From Candidatus Obscuribacter sp. (GTDB taxonomy: Bacteria > Cyanobacteriota > Vampirovibrionia > Obscuribacterales > Obscuribacteraceae), in NCBI GenBank assembly GCA_016718315.1, contig JADKDV010000001.1:682001-746000 (forward strand): DNA of 64,000 bases, read 5' to 3'. Positions 17,724 to 26,551 of the stretch are shown piece by piece. The notes under the pieces are model-generated. The model was not told the origin of the DNA. It saw only the letters and a program-made list of their open reading frames with translations, and made no database searches. Made by a program: the position numbers and the translations under genes. How positions within the stretch are numbered: position 1 is the first letter of the stretch; each line of letters starts with the position of its first letter.

Positions 17724-18158
17724 ATGGCTCATATTTTACTGGTTGAAGATACAATGACCCAGGCTCTTTACATGCAGCACACCCTGGAAAAAGCGGGACA
17801 TAGAATCACTCTTGCTCGCTCCGGAGCAAAAGCCCTGGAAGCACTGGCAAACGAAACCCCAGATTATCTCCTGAGCGATATCAATATGCCGGGTATGAAT
17901 GGTTATGAGTTAATCGGTCAAATCAGAGCGCAACAAAATCATAAAAATCTACCCTGCTTGCTTTTATTGACAGCCAGTAGTTTTGACGAAGCACAGCAAA
18001 TATTGGACTCTCAAGCTGATGGCATCATCTTTAAGTCAGGCACTGCAGAAAAATTTGTCGGTCAAGTCACACTCGCCCTGGCTGCTCTCAAAGAAAAACC
18101 ACGACTGGAACAGTTTTTTATCCAGGCTTACCGTCAGGTGCTGGAATTAGTTAACTAA
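17724..18158 (+). CDS. CheY-like single-domain response regulator
   Basis: This 144-residue receiver has LLVEDTMTQALYM (acidic pocket), the phospho-Asp in LSDINMPGMNG, Thr in LLTASS and Lys in IIFKSG, so all phosphorylation residues are present. A short helical tail of about 20 residues follows the receiver. It ends the rightward cheA-cheB operon and overlaps the end of the convergent gene by 4 bases. There is no flagellar switch gene here, so its target is more likely a pilus motor, the stand-alone HPt protein or another output. This is inference. Confidence 0.9.
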   Translation: MAHILLVEDTMTQALYMQHTLEKAGHRITLARSGAKALEALANETPDYLLSDINMPGMNGYELIGQIRAQQNHKNLPCLLLLTASSFDEAQQILDSQADGIIFKSGTAEKFVGQVTLALAALKEKPRLEQFFIQAYRQVLELVN

Positions 18159-18889
18159 GGCAGCAGGTCGGCTTTGCCATTGGCTTTTAGCCACTGACAA
18201 AAGTCCTGATGGTATTTAAAGCGATCGTCTTGATCAATTGGCACAAAGGGATGCTCCATATACTCGGTATAGCTAATGGGCTCATGCTTATATAAAAATT
18301 TGCCATTTTGATCATAGCAAAGTGCGCTGGAGCGGTAAGCCAGGATAGTGTTATCAGCACCAGGCTGAAATTCATGCACCTGTATATCTTGAGTGGTGCG
18401 AAAGATCTTATTGCTTTTTTTGAGGACATTAATACAAGCAAACTCATACCTGATCACCACTTTTTTATCAGTAACAATGAGAGGCTCAGCGGTGCGTGTG
18501 AGCATATAGTCAAAAGTTTCTTCGTTTTCTATGACTGTGATAAAAGGCTCGCGCCGGGCTTCCCAGATACCGCCACGATTATCCTTTTGGTAGCCCCTAG
18601 TCATGGTGCGTACAGACTTGGTCGTAAAATGCTTACCATCAGGCAAAGTAGCCTCAATGGTATAGCGCCTGGTACTACCAGCAAACCAGGCCGGTATACG
18701 ATACCAGTCGACAATAGTAGAGGCCGGCAACTTTGACTGATCAAAGACCTGCCCCTGCCTGAGCTGAGGTGATACAGCCTGGACTTGTTCCTGTACGCCG
18801 CCTTTGAGCACTTCTGCTTGGACGCTATTAAAAGCCATAACACAGCTCAATAGAGCGCCGAGCCATTTGGCGATGCCAACTCTGTCCAC
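18155..18889 (-). CDS. Secreted protein of unknown function
   Basis: I do not recognise this protein. The likely product begins at a GTG at 18889 (reading MDRVGIAKWLGALLSCVMAF), which gives a signal peptide ending near SVQA-EVL, then a soluble region of about 215 residues. Upstream in-frame codons to 19138 run antisense to the chemoreceptor gene and are not convincing. The mature part is rich in aromatic and basic residues (IVDWYRIPAWFAG, IWEARREPFITVIENEETFDY), and a pair of Cys residues (FACIN, ALCYD) may form a disulfide. It lies within the chemosensory locus, divergent from the MCP gene, so an envelope role linked to signalling is possible but unproven. Confidence 0.6.
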   Translation of the reverse strand: MDRVGIAKWLGALLSCVMAFNSVQAEVLKGGVQEQVQAVSPQLRQGQVFDQSKLPASTIVDWYRIPAWFAGSTRRYTIEATLPDGKHFTTKSVRTMTRGYQKDNRGGIWEARREPFITVIENEETFDYMLTRTAEPLIVTDKKVVIRYEFACINVLKKSNKIFRTTQDIQVHEFQPGADNTILAYRSSALCYDQNGKFLYKHEPISYTEYMEHPFVPIDQDDRFKYHQDFCQWLKANGKADLLP

Positions 18890-18953
18890 AATCCCGAGAC
18901 CTATGCTAGTATCAATCACACTATAGCAACCAGGGTTAAAAAAATCAGCGCTG

Positions 18954-20201
18954 ATGGAAGACTCAAACAAAAGTCTAGAAGCAAAAATGAGCAAAAAACT
19001 TTTTGCTTCTGCGGTGGTATTTGTACTCCTCACCCTTTTTATCTGTTGGCAATGGTGGCTACTGCAAAACCTGATCGATACTTTGCCAGGTAATGAGGCC
19101 GTAACAGCACTAAAATCCGCCAATCTATATGTAGGCATAGCCTATATCCTGGTCATGCTCACCACTGCTTATACGACCTATCAGGTCAAACGTTTTCTCT
19201 CGTCAAACGTAATCGAGCCACTGGCAACACTGACTGGCGCTGCTCAAAAAGTCGGACAGGGCGAGCTCAATTTTCCTATGCCCAAAGCTATTGGCGAAGA
19301 TGAAATCGCTGTACTTACCACCGCCTTTGATGCCATGGTGGACAAACTGCGCACCGATACAAAACAAATTGCCGAAGCTGTAGAAGTCCTGACTAGCTCA
19401 GTGCATCAGATTGTGGCATCAACCAGCCAGAGTGCAGCAAGCTCAAGCCAGACAGCAGCTACAGTGACTGAGACAACAGTATCAGCCGAAGAAGTGAGAC
19501 AGACCACCATGGTGGCCACACAAAAAGGTCGCTTTGTCGCCGATTTGGCCCAACAAGCAGCCCAAATCAGTCTTGTTGGTAAAAATGCTTCGGATGACAC
19601 TATCCATCAGATGACTTCAGTACGGGAGCAAATGAGAGCGATTGCCTCATCCATGGCGCTGCTCACCGAAAAGAGCCAGGCCATCGCCGAAATAACTACC
19701 TCAGTAGACGAACTCTCTCAACAATCAAACTTGCTTGCCGTAAACGCCTCAATCGAAGCAGCCCGGGCTGGTGAAATGGGCAAAGGTTTTGCTGTTGTTG
19801 CCCAGGAAGTAAAGGCACTCTCCAATCAATCCAAACAAGCAACTGCTGAAGTCAGACGCATCTTGAGCGATATCCAGCAAGCTGCTGCCCAGGCAGCCCT
19901 ATCCATCGAGCAAGGCAGCCGCACTGTGGAGACCGCTGTCAGACAATCGGCCGAAGCTGGACGCTCTATCGAATCACTGGCCCATTCAGTCTCAGAAGCA
20001 GCCAGTGCCGCTGTCCAGATTGCCGCAGCGAGCCAGGAGCAGTTAACTGGCATTGACCAGGTAGTAACCGCCATGCAAGGCATCCAGGAAGCCACTAAAC
20101 AGCATGTTTATTCCAGTAAGCAAATAGAAGAAGCAGCTCACAGCCTCAGTTCTATTCAGGATGTACTGGAGTCGCTTTTGAGCCGCTATCGACTCAACTA
20201 A
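18954..20201 (+). CDS. Methyl-accepting chemotaxis protein without extracytoplasmic sensor domain
   Basis: This is a 415-residue receptor. Two membrane segments (about residues 16-38 and 54-76) are separated by only about 15 residues, so there is no periplasmic ligand domain. A HAMP domain follows (SSNVIEPLATLTGAAQKVGQGEL), then the long signalling hairpin with the conserved tip NLLAVNASIEAARAGEMGKG. It should feed the CheW/CheA system of this locus, perhaps sensing membrane state or through a partner protein. A second start at 18987 (MSKKLF) is equally plausible. Its stop overlaps that of the convergent cheW-like gene. Confidence 0.92.
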   Translation: MEDSNKSLEAKMSKKLFASAVVFVLLTLFICWQWWLLQNLIDTLPGNEAVTALKSANLYVGIAYILVMLTTAYTTYQVKRFLSSNVIEPLATLTGAAQKVGQGELNFPMPKAIGEDEIAVLTTAFDAMVDKLRTDTKQIAEAVEVLTSSVHQIVASTSQSAASSSQTAATVTETTVSAEEVRQTTMVATQKGRFVADLAQQAAQISLVGKNASDDTIHQMTSVREQMRAIASSMALLTEKSQAIAEITTSVDELSQQSNLLAVNASIEAARAGEMGKGFAVVAQEVKALSNQSKQATAEVRRILSDIQQAAAQAALSIEQGSRTVETAVRQSAEAGRSIESLAHSVSEAASAAVQIAAASQEQLTGIDQVVTAMQGIQEATKQHVYSSKQIEEAAHSLSSIQDVLESLLSRYRLN

Positions 20202-20659
20202 GAGCGTCTCTCCTGCCACTGCCTGGCTTTTAGACCGAGATAGTCGCGCAAATCACTCAACTCCACTAGACCATTGTCCAGACTCAGTATTTTGACTTTA
20301 CTATTGGCATAGAGCATTGTATCGGCGATTACCACCTGCTCTCTGTTGTAGCTAATGACGTCTTCGACTCTATCCACAAAAAACGCCAGCATCTGCTCGC
20401 CGTCGCGCGCCACAATCATCATATGATGTACTTCGATTTGACAGGGAGGCAGACCAAAATGCACCCTTATATCAATCACTGGCACCACTGTGCCATGCAC
20501 AGAGACAAAGCCCAAAAAATCACCAGGACTGGCAGAAGAAGAAGTGGTAGTACTGGTCACCTCCACGGCGGGATGAACCTGCTCGACTTGCTCTAAGGGC
20601 ACGGCGTAACGGTTTTCGTCTAGCCAGAAGATCAAAAGCGAGACACTGCCAGAAGTCAT
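20198..20659 (-). CDS. cheW: Second CheW-like coupling protein
   Basis: This protein of about 153 residues has the CheW fold pattern: LIFWLDENRYAVPLEQVEQVHP, then FLGFVSVHGTVVPVIDIRVHFG, then FVDRVEDVISYNREQVV. The start ATG at 20659 (MTSGSVS) lies one base after the stop of the upstream oxidase gene; a longer in-frame start inside that gene is unlikely. It differs from the cheW at 10622-11179 by lacking the basic N-terminal helix and by a Ser/Thr-rich loop (TSTTTSSSAS). It could serve the neighbouring MCP. Confidence 0.88.
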   Translation of the reverse strand: MTSGSVSLLIFWLDENRYAVPLEQVEQVHPAVEVTSTTTSSSASPGDFLGFVSVHGTVVPVIDIRVHFGLPPCQIEVHHMMIVARDGEQMLAFFVDRVEDVISYNREQVVIADTMLYANSKVKILSLDNGLVELSDLRDYLGLKARQWQERRS

Positions 20660-20660
20660 A

Positions 20661-22091
20661 TCAAAGCTCCAGACGACGGCTGACTTCAGATTGAAATAAA
20701 CGCTCAGAATCAAATGATTTGAGGCGATTGCGGAAGTCTAGATAATTATCGCCATAAGTGCTTGCCACTACGCGCAGTGGCAGACGGCTATCCTTGACGA
20801 TATAGGGCAAAAAGCCTTCTTCTATACAAAGCTCATCTAAAAACTTCAAAAACAATGCACCACCAGCGCATCTAGGAAAGTTTAAGGCAAAGCAAACACC
20901 AGTACCGTCAAAGCGCAAAAGCTTGGAATCACCACTGAAATATTTACCAGAAGCAAGAGTAACCGGTATCTCAAATTTGTTGATTGCCCATCTGATTCGC
21001 TCTAAATAGATACTAAATTTGTGCTCCGGAATAATCAGCTGGCACTCGTGAAACCCGGCTACACCAAACATCTTGTAGTAGTACTCACGCAACGTAGTCA
21101 TCGGTTGCAGACAATCGTAAATAGCAATAGTGGTAGCTTCTTCTCTAGCTCTACTGGTGGTGCCATAAAGTACATTCATCAGACGTGTAAATGGCAAGCT
21201 ATAAAACGATGTACCAAAAGTAGGCAGTCCCTGCCATTTGCGAGCCTGAGCATCGAGCTTCCAGCTTGTAGCCATTTTGGCGACATATTCATTGCCGTCG
21301 CTTTGACCTTCGGGGAAGAATTTGCCCATCATCAAAAAGCCGCGCCCAAAGGCAGCGCCACTGGCGGTAAGATCATGCCAGGAGACAACAAAATCGTTGT
21401 TTTTAGCACATTCACGCAAAATACGCGGTGTCATTTCGACATCATCAAAAGGCAGTTTTATAAGGGCCATTTTGCGTGAGCTAACGGGCTTTGTTTTGAG
21501 TATGGCCGAGAGGATATGACCGGTCAGACCATAACCACCACAGGTCAGTTCAAAGACTTCTTTATTGACCTCAGGACTGGCTTCGATAACGCCATAGGCA
21601 GGATGATAGAGCTTTAGAGATGCCACTTGTTTGATACATGTACCATCGCGCATTTGATTTTTGCCGTGCACATCAACTGCGATGCAACCACCCACGGTGA
21701 TGGACGGATAGCCTGGTTGAGTGACCAGATACCGACCCTTATCAATCAAATAATTGTACAGATGAGCCATGGTGCAACCAGACTCGACTTCGACAAAACC
21801 AGTCTCAGGATCAAAACCGAGGACGCTGGTAAAGGGTCGATGATCGACTGAAACAACACCCTCACCAAACTGTGGGGCAGCAAAACTCAAGCCAGCCCCC
21901 ATCGGTATGCGCGGCTTTTGTCGCTTCAGTAGTTTGTGCTCAATTTCGACAAAGTCTTTGAGATTGTTGGAGTTGGGTCTAGCCAGAGTGCCATCAGCAT
22001 GGACGCCACCATCAAAGGACAAAAATGACTTTTTAGCTTCTAGACTATAGCCACTGACATTCTGGTTACTATTTTTTTGACTGCCTGTCAC
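20661..22091 (-). CDS. FAD-linked oxidoreductase of the DprE1/aldonolactone oxidase type
   Basis: This 476-residue protein has the FAD-binding type 4 (PCMH) fold. PRIPMGAGLSF and TQPGYPSITVGGCIAVDVHG form the flavin site, followed by GGYGLTGHILSAILKT. The covalent-flavin histidine position should be checked by alignment. The family includes the decaprenylphosphoryl-ribose oxidase DprE1 and sugar lactone oxidases, so a role in modifying a lipid-linked or nucleotide sugar is likely. The start is GTG at 22091 with AGGA seven bases upstream, four bases after the glycosyltransferase stop. The operon with a GtrB-like transferase and polytopic membrane proteins supports an envelope polysaccharide role. 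Confidence 0.82.
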   Translation of the reverse strand: MTGSQKNSNQNVSGYSLEAKKSFLSFDGGVHADGTLARPNSNNLKDFVEIEHKLLKRQKPRIPMGAGLSFAAPQFGEGVVSVDHRPFTSVLGFDPETGFVEVESGCTMAHLYNYLIDKGRYLVTQPGYPSITVGGCIAVDVHGKNQMRDGTCIKQVASLKLYHPAYGVIEASPEVNKEVFELTCGGYGLTGHILSAILKTKPVSSRKMALIKLPFDDVEMTPRILRECAKNNDFVVSWHDLTASGAAFGRGFLMMGKFFPEGQSDGNEYVAKMATSWKLDAQARKWQGLPTFGTSFYSLPFTRLMNVLYGTTSRAREEATTIAIYDCLQPMTTLREYYYKMFGVAGFHECQLIIPEHKFSIYLERIRWAINKFEIPVTLASGKYFSGDSKLLRFDGTGVCFALNFPRCAGGALFLKFLDELCIEEGFLPYIVKDSRLPLRVVASTYGDNYLDFRNRLKSFDSERLFQSEVSRRLEL

Positions 22092-22094
22092 TGA

Positions 22095-23012
22095 CTATTC
22101 CTGCAAAAAGGAGTGCTCATGATCTATAACAAAGTTAGGACGGCCAAGACTGTTTTTGTAGGTGCGACCGACATATATGGCGATAAAGCTAATTGCCGTG
22201 CCGATATAAGAACAGACAAGTAGCAAAATAAAGGCATCGAGCCATTTGCTATCCACATAAACGCGGCAAATAGCAGAGGCAGTCAAAGCCACTAACCAGA
22301 TTGGTAAAGTATAGATCGGCAATCTGAGAAAGAGTGTAGACGAACTCAAAATGCCTGCAGTAGCGAAATAAAGCATACCAAGCAGTCTGAAGTGGGTCTG
22401 CCCTCCAGCCCGGCGATGGCGCTTGTACGGCAGACCTTTGCGCTTAAAGCCTACTCGGCCAATAGAAGCTCTAATAAACGGAAAAGAGGTGTGGTCTTTG
22501 ACAACAGCATCGCGCACATGAGCCGCCATCAGCGAAAACTCAGCCATGTCGAGTACAACATCGTCGTCAGCGACGGCCTTTAGGACTCGGTAAAAAAACT
22601 TGCGAGCCAGTTTGATATGAGTAGGCTCATCACGGTCGCGGCGCTCGCCATAGACGATGTCAAAGCCCTGCTCATGCCAGTGCACAAAGTCTTTGATCAT
22701 CTCAGGCGGGTCTTCTAAGTCCACATCGATAAAAACAAAAACATCACCCTTGGCAGTGCGCAGACCACATTCGAGAGAGGCTTGATAACCGACGTTTTTG
22801 CTTATTGTGATCAGATAGACATTTTTGTACTTTTCTCTAATTTTGGTTATTGCCGCCACTGTGCCGTCAGTGGAGGCATTGTTAGTAAAGACAAGAGAGC
22901 AGTCATACTTTGGAGCAAGCTCGGCCATGACCGGCTCAATGCGGTCAAAAAAAATGTTGACAGTAGATTCTTCGTCGCAAACTGGACAGATAATGGTCAG
23001 CCGGGGAAGCAT
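22095..23012 (-). CDS. Family 2 glycosyltransferase, GtrB/DPM1-like
   Basis: This 305-residue enzyme transfers a sugar from a nucleotide donor to a polyprenyl phosphate. The GT-A domain shows CPVCDEESTVNIFF, TNNASTDGTV, FIDVDLEDPPEMIKDF (the metal-binding Asp residues) and ADDDVVLDMAEFSLM. Two C-terminal membrane segments follow (about residues 214-236 and 257-280), as in GtrB and related enzymes. AAGGG lies just before the ATG at 23012. It is well placed to feed the multi-membrane-span proteins encoded next to it. Confidence 0.88.
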   Translation of the reverse strand: MLPRLTIICPVCDEESTVNIFFDRIEPVMAELAPKYDCSLVFTNNASTDGTVAAITKIREKYKNVYLITISKNVGYQASLECGLRTAKGDVFVFIDVDLEDPPEMIKDFVHWHEQGFDIVYGERRDRDEPTHIKLARKFFYRVLKAVADDDVVLDMAEFSLMAAHVRDAVVKDHTSFPFIRASIGRVGFKRKGLPYKRHRRAGGQTHFRLLGMLYFATAGILSSSTLFLRLPIYTLPIWLVALTASAICRVYVDSKWLDAFILLLVCSYIGTAISFIAIYVGRTYKNSLGRPNFVIDHEHSFLQE

Positions 23013-23071
23013 TTAACCCTTTCTACTTACTACTGTTTATACATGCCCTTAATAAATACAACTTACGCAAA
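23013..23071 (-). promoter_or_regulatory. Upstream element of the glycosyltransferase gene, shared with another gene
   Basis: On the minus strand this spacer reads GGGCATGTATAAACAGTAG about 17-35 bases before the start region. A near copy, GGGCATGTAAACAATAGTAG, lies in the same position before the gene at 42756-43274. It may be a shared promoter or binding site. The function is unknown. Confidence 0.35.
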
Positions 23072-24346
23072 TTATCGGACCTTCGGATTCACTTCGTGCA
23101 ATTTTAGAGCGTCGATTTTCTTTTGCGCTTCAAATAGCTGTTCTTGCAGTTTGAGCACATCCGCCCTGGCACTGAGTTCACCGCCACCAGGTGACTTACT
23201 GAGAGATTCTTCAATAGCCGCTCTAGTTTTTGTCACTTGCTCAGAGAGCTTGTCAACCGGCATATGACTGAGGCGGCTGGCGTCCTCAAGACTCAATCGT
23301 CCCTGGATGATATCAAGCACGGTGCTCTGAGCCAAGCTGTAAGGGGTTTTGTCCTTGAGTTTGTAAACAGTGAGGCTATCAAAGCCCAAAAGACCTAGAT
23401 TGTCATAGGCGGCTAGATAGCGCTCAAAAAATTTCTCTCTTTGCAGTATTTCGGTAATCTCACCACCCTGAATAAAAATCAATTTGGGCTGATTTTTGAC
23501 TATATCCTGACCATAACTAGCCACAGATTGAGAGAGCCAGTCCTGGTACTTTTTGCCCCGCTCTTCAAGCACCGCTAAATTAAGCATGGGTAGATGCATA
23601 CCATGGAGATAACGAGAGCCAGCCAGCCGTCCAGCCTGGAGTACAGCCGGATAACCTGGAGCCACGCCTGTACCAATAAACAACACTCTATCGTTTAGCT
23701 TTGTATTTTTGACAATGGCATAAAAAATAGGCGATAACTCCAGAGCCGGACTGGTCATGGTGCTACCCACCTGCCTCAAATCAAATAGTTGCACACTGGC
23801 TACATCGCTAAAATACTGAGTCATTTGCTCTCCGGCCAAAAGACATGCTGAAACAAGCGCACAGGGCGGAGCAATCAGATATATCGCCAGCCGTGCAAGC
23901 ACTGTGCGCCTCTGGATAAACCAGTAAGCAAGTGTCCAAACTTCTACAGCTATTAGCATGTAGACACCGGCTTGCACCGGCAAATATCGATAAGTCCAAG
24001 CTGTGATAAAGAGCACATACAGAGCTAAGCTACTGAGAGTAAAGCCAAGTAGTGGCATTAGTATGCGGCAGCGCCCCACCAGTGGTATCGCCACAAGCAG
24101 AGCGATAACCAACAGACATGTAGTAGTGCAAAAGCCTGGATCTGAGACAAAGAGACTGAGTAGCGAGGTATTAAACCAGCCAAAGCCAGTCACATAAACT
24201 GGCACAGCCTGCTCAAAAAAGGTCTTGAGCGCACTTACAGGATAAAAGCAAAAATGCAAAACATATAGCACTGTCAATACAAGCACAGTGCGGACTTCGA
24301 GAGATTGCCAGAGCCTTTTAAAATTTTCCATTGTTAGACCTGGCAT
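23072..24346 (-). CDS. C-terminal part of a split polytopic membrane protein (glycosyltransferase-39-like)
   Basis: This 424-residue part begins at an ATG that overlaps the stop of the preceding part as TGATG. It has about six membrane segments in the first 190 residues, then a soluble C-terminal domain (FDLRQVGSTMTSPALELSPIF, FIQGGEITEIL). The gene upstream (24966-26537) is an uninterrupted relative whose matching region runs straight through this junction. This indicates that the two parts are one gene broken by a single-base shift, or a gene that has split. One extra T in the TTTT at about 24347-24350 would fuse the frames. The fused form would be about 632 residues. The function is probably polyprenyl-linked sugar transfer or another envelope step. 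Confidence 0.7.
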   Translation of the reverse strand: MPGLTMENFKRLWQSLEVRTVLVLTVLYVLHFCFYPVSALKTFFEQAVPVYVTGFGWFNTSLLSLFVSDPGFCTTTCLLVIALLVAIPLVGRCRILMPLLGFTLSSLALYVLFITAWTYRYLPVQAGVYMLIAVEVWTLAYWFIQRRTVLARLAIYLIAPPCALVSACLLAGEQMTQYFSDVASVQLFDLRQVGSTMTSPALELSPIFYAIVKNTKLNDRVLFIGTGVAPGYPAVLQAGRLAGSRYLHGMHLPMLNLAVLEERGKKYQDWLSQSVASYGQDIVKNQPKLIFIQGGEITEILQREKFFERYLAAYDNLGLLGFDSLTVYKLKDKTPYSLAQSTVLDIIQGRLSLEDASRLSHMPVDKLSEQVTKTRAAIEESLSKSPGGGELSARADVLKLQEQLFEAQKKIDALKLHEVNPKVR

Positions 24347-24969
24347 CAAAACAGCTCAGAGGCCAGTACTGTCAAAAACAAATGAGGCTTTAAATGCATA
24401 CTACAAGCAAGCGCGCCACAAACAAGAGCCAGTAGCACTTTGAGTAGACCACTGCGGAGTGGATTAGTCCAGGCAAAATAGCGCAAAACAAAAAAGGGCA
24501 TATAAAGCAGGACAAAGATGTGTTCTCTTTGACCCAAGTCTTGCAATTGGCACTGTTGCAAACACAAAAGAGCAAATAAAACAGGCCAGAGATAGCCTGG
24601 ACCGGTCGCTTTATTTTGTTTTGGTGCGACAAAGACAGCCACCACTAAAAGGGCACTGAGAGCAAACAAACCATATATAAACCAGTCAAATACCAGAGGT
24701 AGAGGCCACGGCACTGGCAGAGCCGACGCTATCACCACAGGCAAAGTGCTCAGATACATAATCAAAGGAAAATTAAAATCGTAGATGTCCCGGTAAGGTA
24801 TTGCCCCTTTGCATATAAGCTGGGCAAAAGCCAGATAAACAGACTGATCTGGACCAATAAACATGGGATGGAGTGCAAAAAAATAAAATCGATAAAACAG
24901 CCCGGTAAAAAATGTCAGACCCAAAAGGACTGTAGTGTAAATACAAAGCAGGCATTTAAGCTTAATCAC
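24346..24969 (-). CDS. N-terminal part of the split polytopic membrane protein
   Basis: These 207 residues are mostly membrane helices. FIGPDQSVYLAFAQLICKGA and IPYRDIYDFNFPLIMYLSTL correspond to the acidic first loop of GT-C-like enzymes, where an Asp pair is usually catalytic. The neighbouring intact relative has LPYLDFFSLESNFALYLSGL at the same place. The protein stops after KPHLFLTVLASELF, exactly where the relative continues. The start is GTG at 24969 and overlaps the stop of the upstream gene as GTGA. Whether the two parts work as separate chains or the gene is damaged cannot be decided here. Confidence 0.7.
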   Translation of the reverse strand: MIKLKCLLCIYTTVLLGLTFFTGLFYRFYFFALHPMFIGPDQSVYLAFAQLICKGAIPYRDIYDFNFPLIMYLSTLPVVIASALPVPWPLPLVFDWFIYGLFALSALLVVAVFVAPKQNKATGPGYLWPVLFALLCLQQCQLQDLGQREHIFVLLYMPFFVLRYFAWTNPLRSGLLKVLLALVCGALACSMHLKPHLFLTVLASELF

Positions 24970-26537
24970 GGCGCACCTGAATGATTAGGCATATAAACAT
25001 AAAAGGGATAAAACAAACCAGCCATTTCTTTTGGCTCACGCCTGTTTGTATAAAAATAGCACTTGTAGAGCAAGTCGTAATTGCGCTCAAATATGGCTGC
25101 CACCTCAGGAATTGCTAACATATCCTCGAGCTCGTGATTGAGATGAACAATCAGCAGAGTTTGCTTACCTTGCAAAAGATCCTGTGTAAATTTGCTCTCG
25201 ACATATTTTTTGTATTGCACAAGAGCTGGTGACAATTTGTTTTTTTCGGTCAGCATACGCAATAGATGCAAGGGCTTACCATAAGTCATATAGCCAGCTT
25301 GATTGCGATCGTAGTTATTTAAAAGGGGGTAGGTGGCACCGGCAAAATCGCTCAATATCAGGACTTGATCGCTGGGCTTACTATAAATATCGATAACTTG
25401 AGCGATATCAGGCAAACCTTCTTTTATATAGTCGACCGGCGCAGCCAGTGCAGCATCTATCTGTCTGACACTGTTTTGATACAAAAGCAAAGAGCCAGCT
25501 AGACTGACCACCAGAGACACCACAGTCAAAGCCCTGGTATTACTTTTAAATGCATCAAGCAGCACTGCTAAAACAATAAAAGCAGCACAAGCCATAGTCC
25601 AGGTCAGAGTCAAGCTTAGCCCTTCACATTCCAGGATATATTGACCAAAACCCATAAGCAAAAGCACAGCCGGAACCATTAAATAAGACTGTTTTTTGAT
25701 GCGTAAAAACAAAAGCATCAAGGCAAAAACACCAAGCAAAATCACATCACGTCTATCTGGCACACAGCCTGGTCTTAAAAGTGCCGGATCAAAAACAGCT
25801 AGTTTTGCCAGGCGCAGAGGCAGTATCCAACCCTGATAAGCGACCATTACTTTGCTGCCAAACAAAGGCATTAGTGTGCCAAAGAGAGCCAGCGCGCCAA
25901 AAACAAGTGCAGAGGCATAGGCACAGCGTCCATAGTAAAGCGTCAGGACCAGCTCAAAGACCAGCCAGGTCAGCAAAAAATAGGGGTCGAGCAAAACACC
26001 ACATAAAGCCATAAACGCACTCAGTACCATAAGCCAGGACTTAACTGGCATGGACTGATAAGTAAGCCAGCGGGCCAGCATAAAAGGCAGAGCAAAGAGC
26101 AAAAACAAATGTTGCAACTCACCAAATTCAAAGCGCACAAGATAGTTGCCCAATAAAAAGCAAATAGCAAAGTAACGGTACAGGTCACCATTAGCGCTCT
26201 TACGTAAAATCAAAAGAGAGACCAGAAGAGAAAGCACAAGCAAGAACAAAATCAGTGATTTGGCCAGAAAGGTCAGAGGCACAAATAGATGAAATGACTT
26301 ATACAAAAACTGATTAAAAGCCAGAGGCAGACCAGACAGATAGAGTGCAAAATTACTCTCTAGACTAAAAAAATCGAGATAGGGCAGCTGACCAGTGGCC
26401 ATTCTTTGAGCCTCAGCCAGCCGCATCGCAAGCCCGCTGGACAGATCAAAACTGCGACTGAGTACATCACAAGCCATAGTGATCAGTAGAGGTAAAGCCA
26501 CGAGCGAATTGAGCCAGCTAATCTTTTTGGCGTTCAA
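24966..26537 (-). CDS. Polytopic membrane protein, glycosyltransferase-39-like
   Basis: This 523-residue protein has about ten membrane segments in its first 370 residues and a soluble C-terminal domain of about 150 (VLILSDFAGATYPLL, YKKYVESKFTQDLLQG). The first outer loop carries AEAQRMATGQLPYLDFFSLE, similar to the catalytic loop of lipid-linked sugar transferases, though the exact Asp/Glu pair needs alignment. It is the intact relative of the split gene immediately downstream. The start is TTG at 26537 without a strong ribosome site, so the exact N-terminus is uncertain. The operon with WecA-like and GtrB-like genes supports envelope glycan assembly. Confidence 0.72.
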   Translation of the reverse strand: MNAKKISWLNSLVALPLLITMACDVLSRSFDLSSGLAMRLAEAQRMATGQLPYLDFFSLESNFALYLSGLPLAFNQFLYKSFHLFVPLTFLAKSLILFLLVLSLLVSLLILRKSANGDLYRYFAICFLLGNYLVRFEFGELQHLFLLFALPFMLARWLTYQSMPVKSWLMVLSAFMALCGVLLDPYFLLTWLVFELVLTLYYGRCAYASALVFGALALFGTLMPLFGSKVMVAYQGWILPLRLAKLAVFDPALLRPGCVPDRRDVILLGVFALMLLFLRIKKQSYLMVPAVLLLMGFGQYILECEGLSLTLTWTMACAAFIVLAVLLDAFKSNTRALTVVSLVVSLAGSLLLYQNSVRQIDAALAAPVDYIKEGLPDIAQVIDIYSKPSDQVLILSDFAGATYPLLNNYDRNQAGYMTYGKPLHLLRMLTEKNKLSPALVQYKKYVESKFTQDLLQGKQTLLIVHLNHELEDMLAIPEVAAIFERNYDLLYKCYFYTNRREPKEMAGLFYPFYVYMPNHSGAP

Positions 26538-26551
26538 CTTGTACCAACCGG

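Noticed and set aside
18890..19138. N-terminal extension of the secreted protein at 18155-18889
   Set aside because: It lies antisense to the start of the MCP gene, and would put the signal peptide in the middle of the protein.
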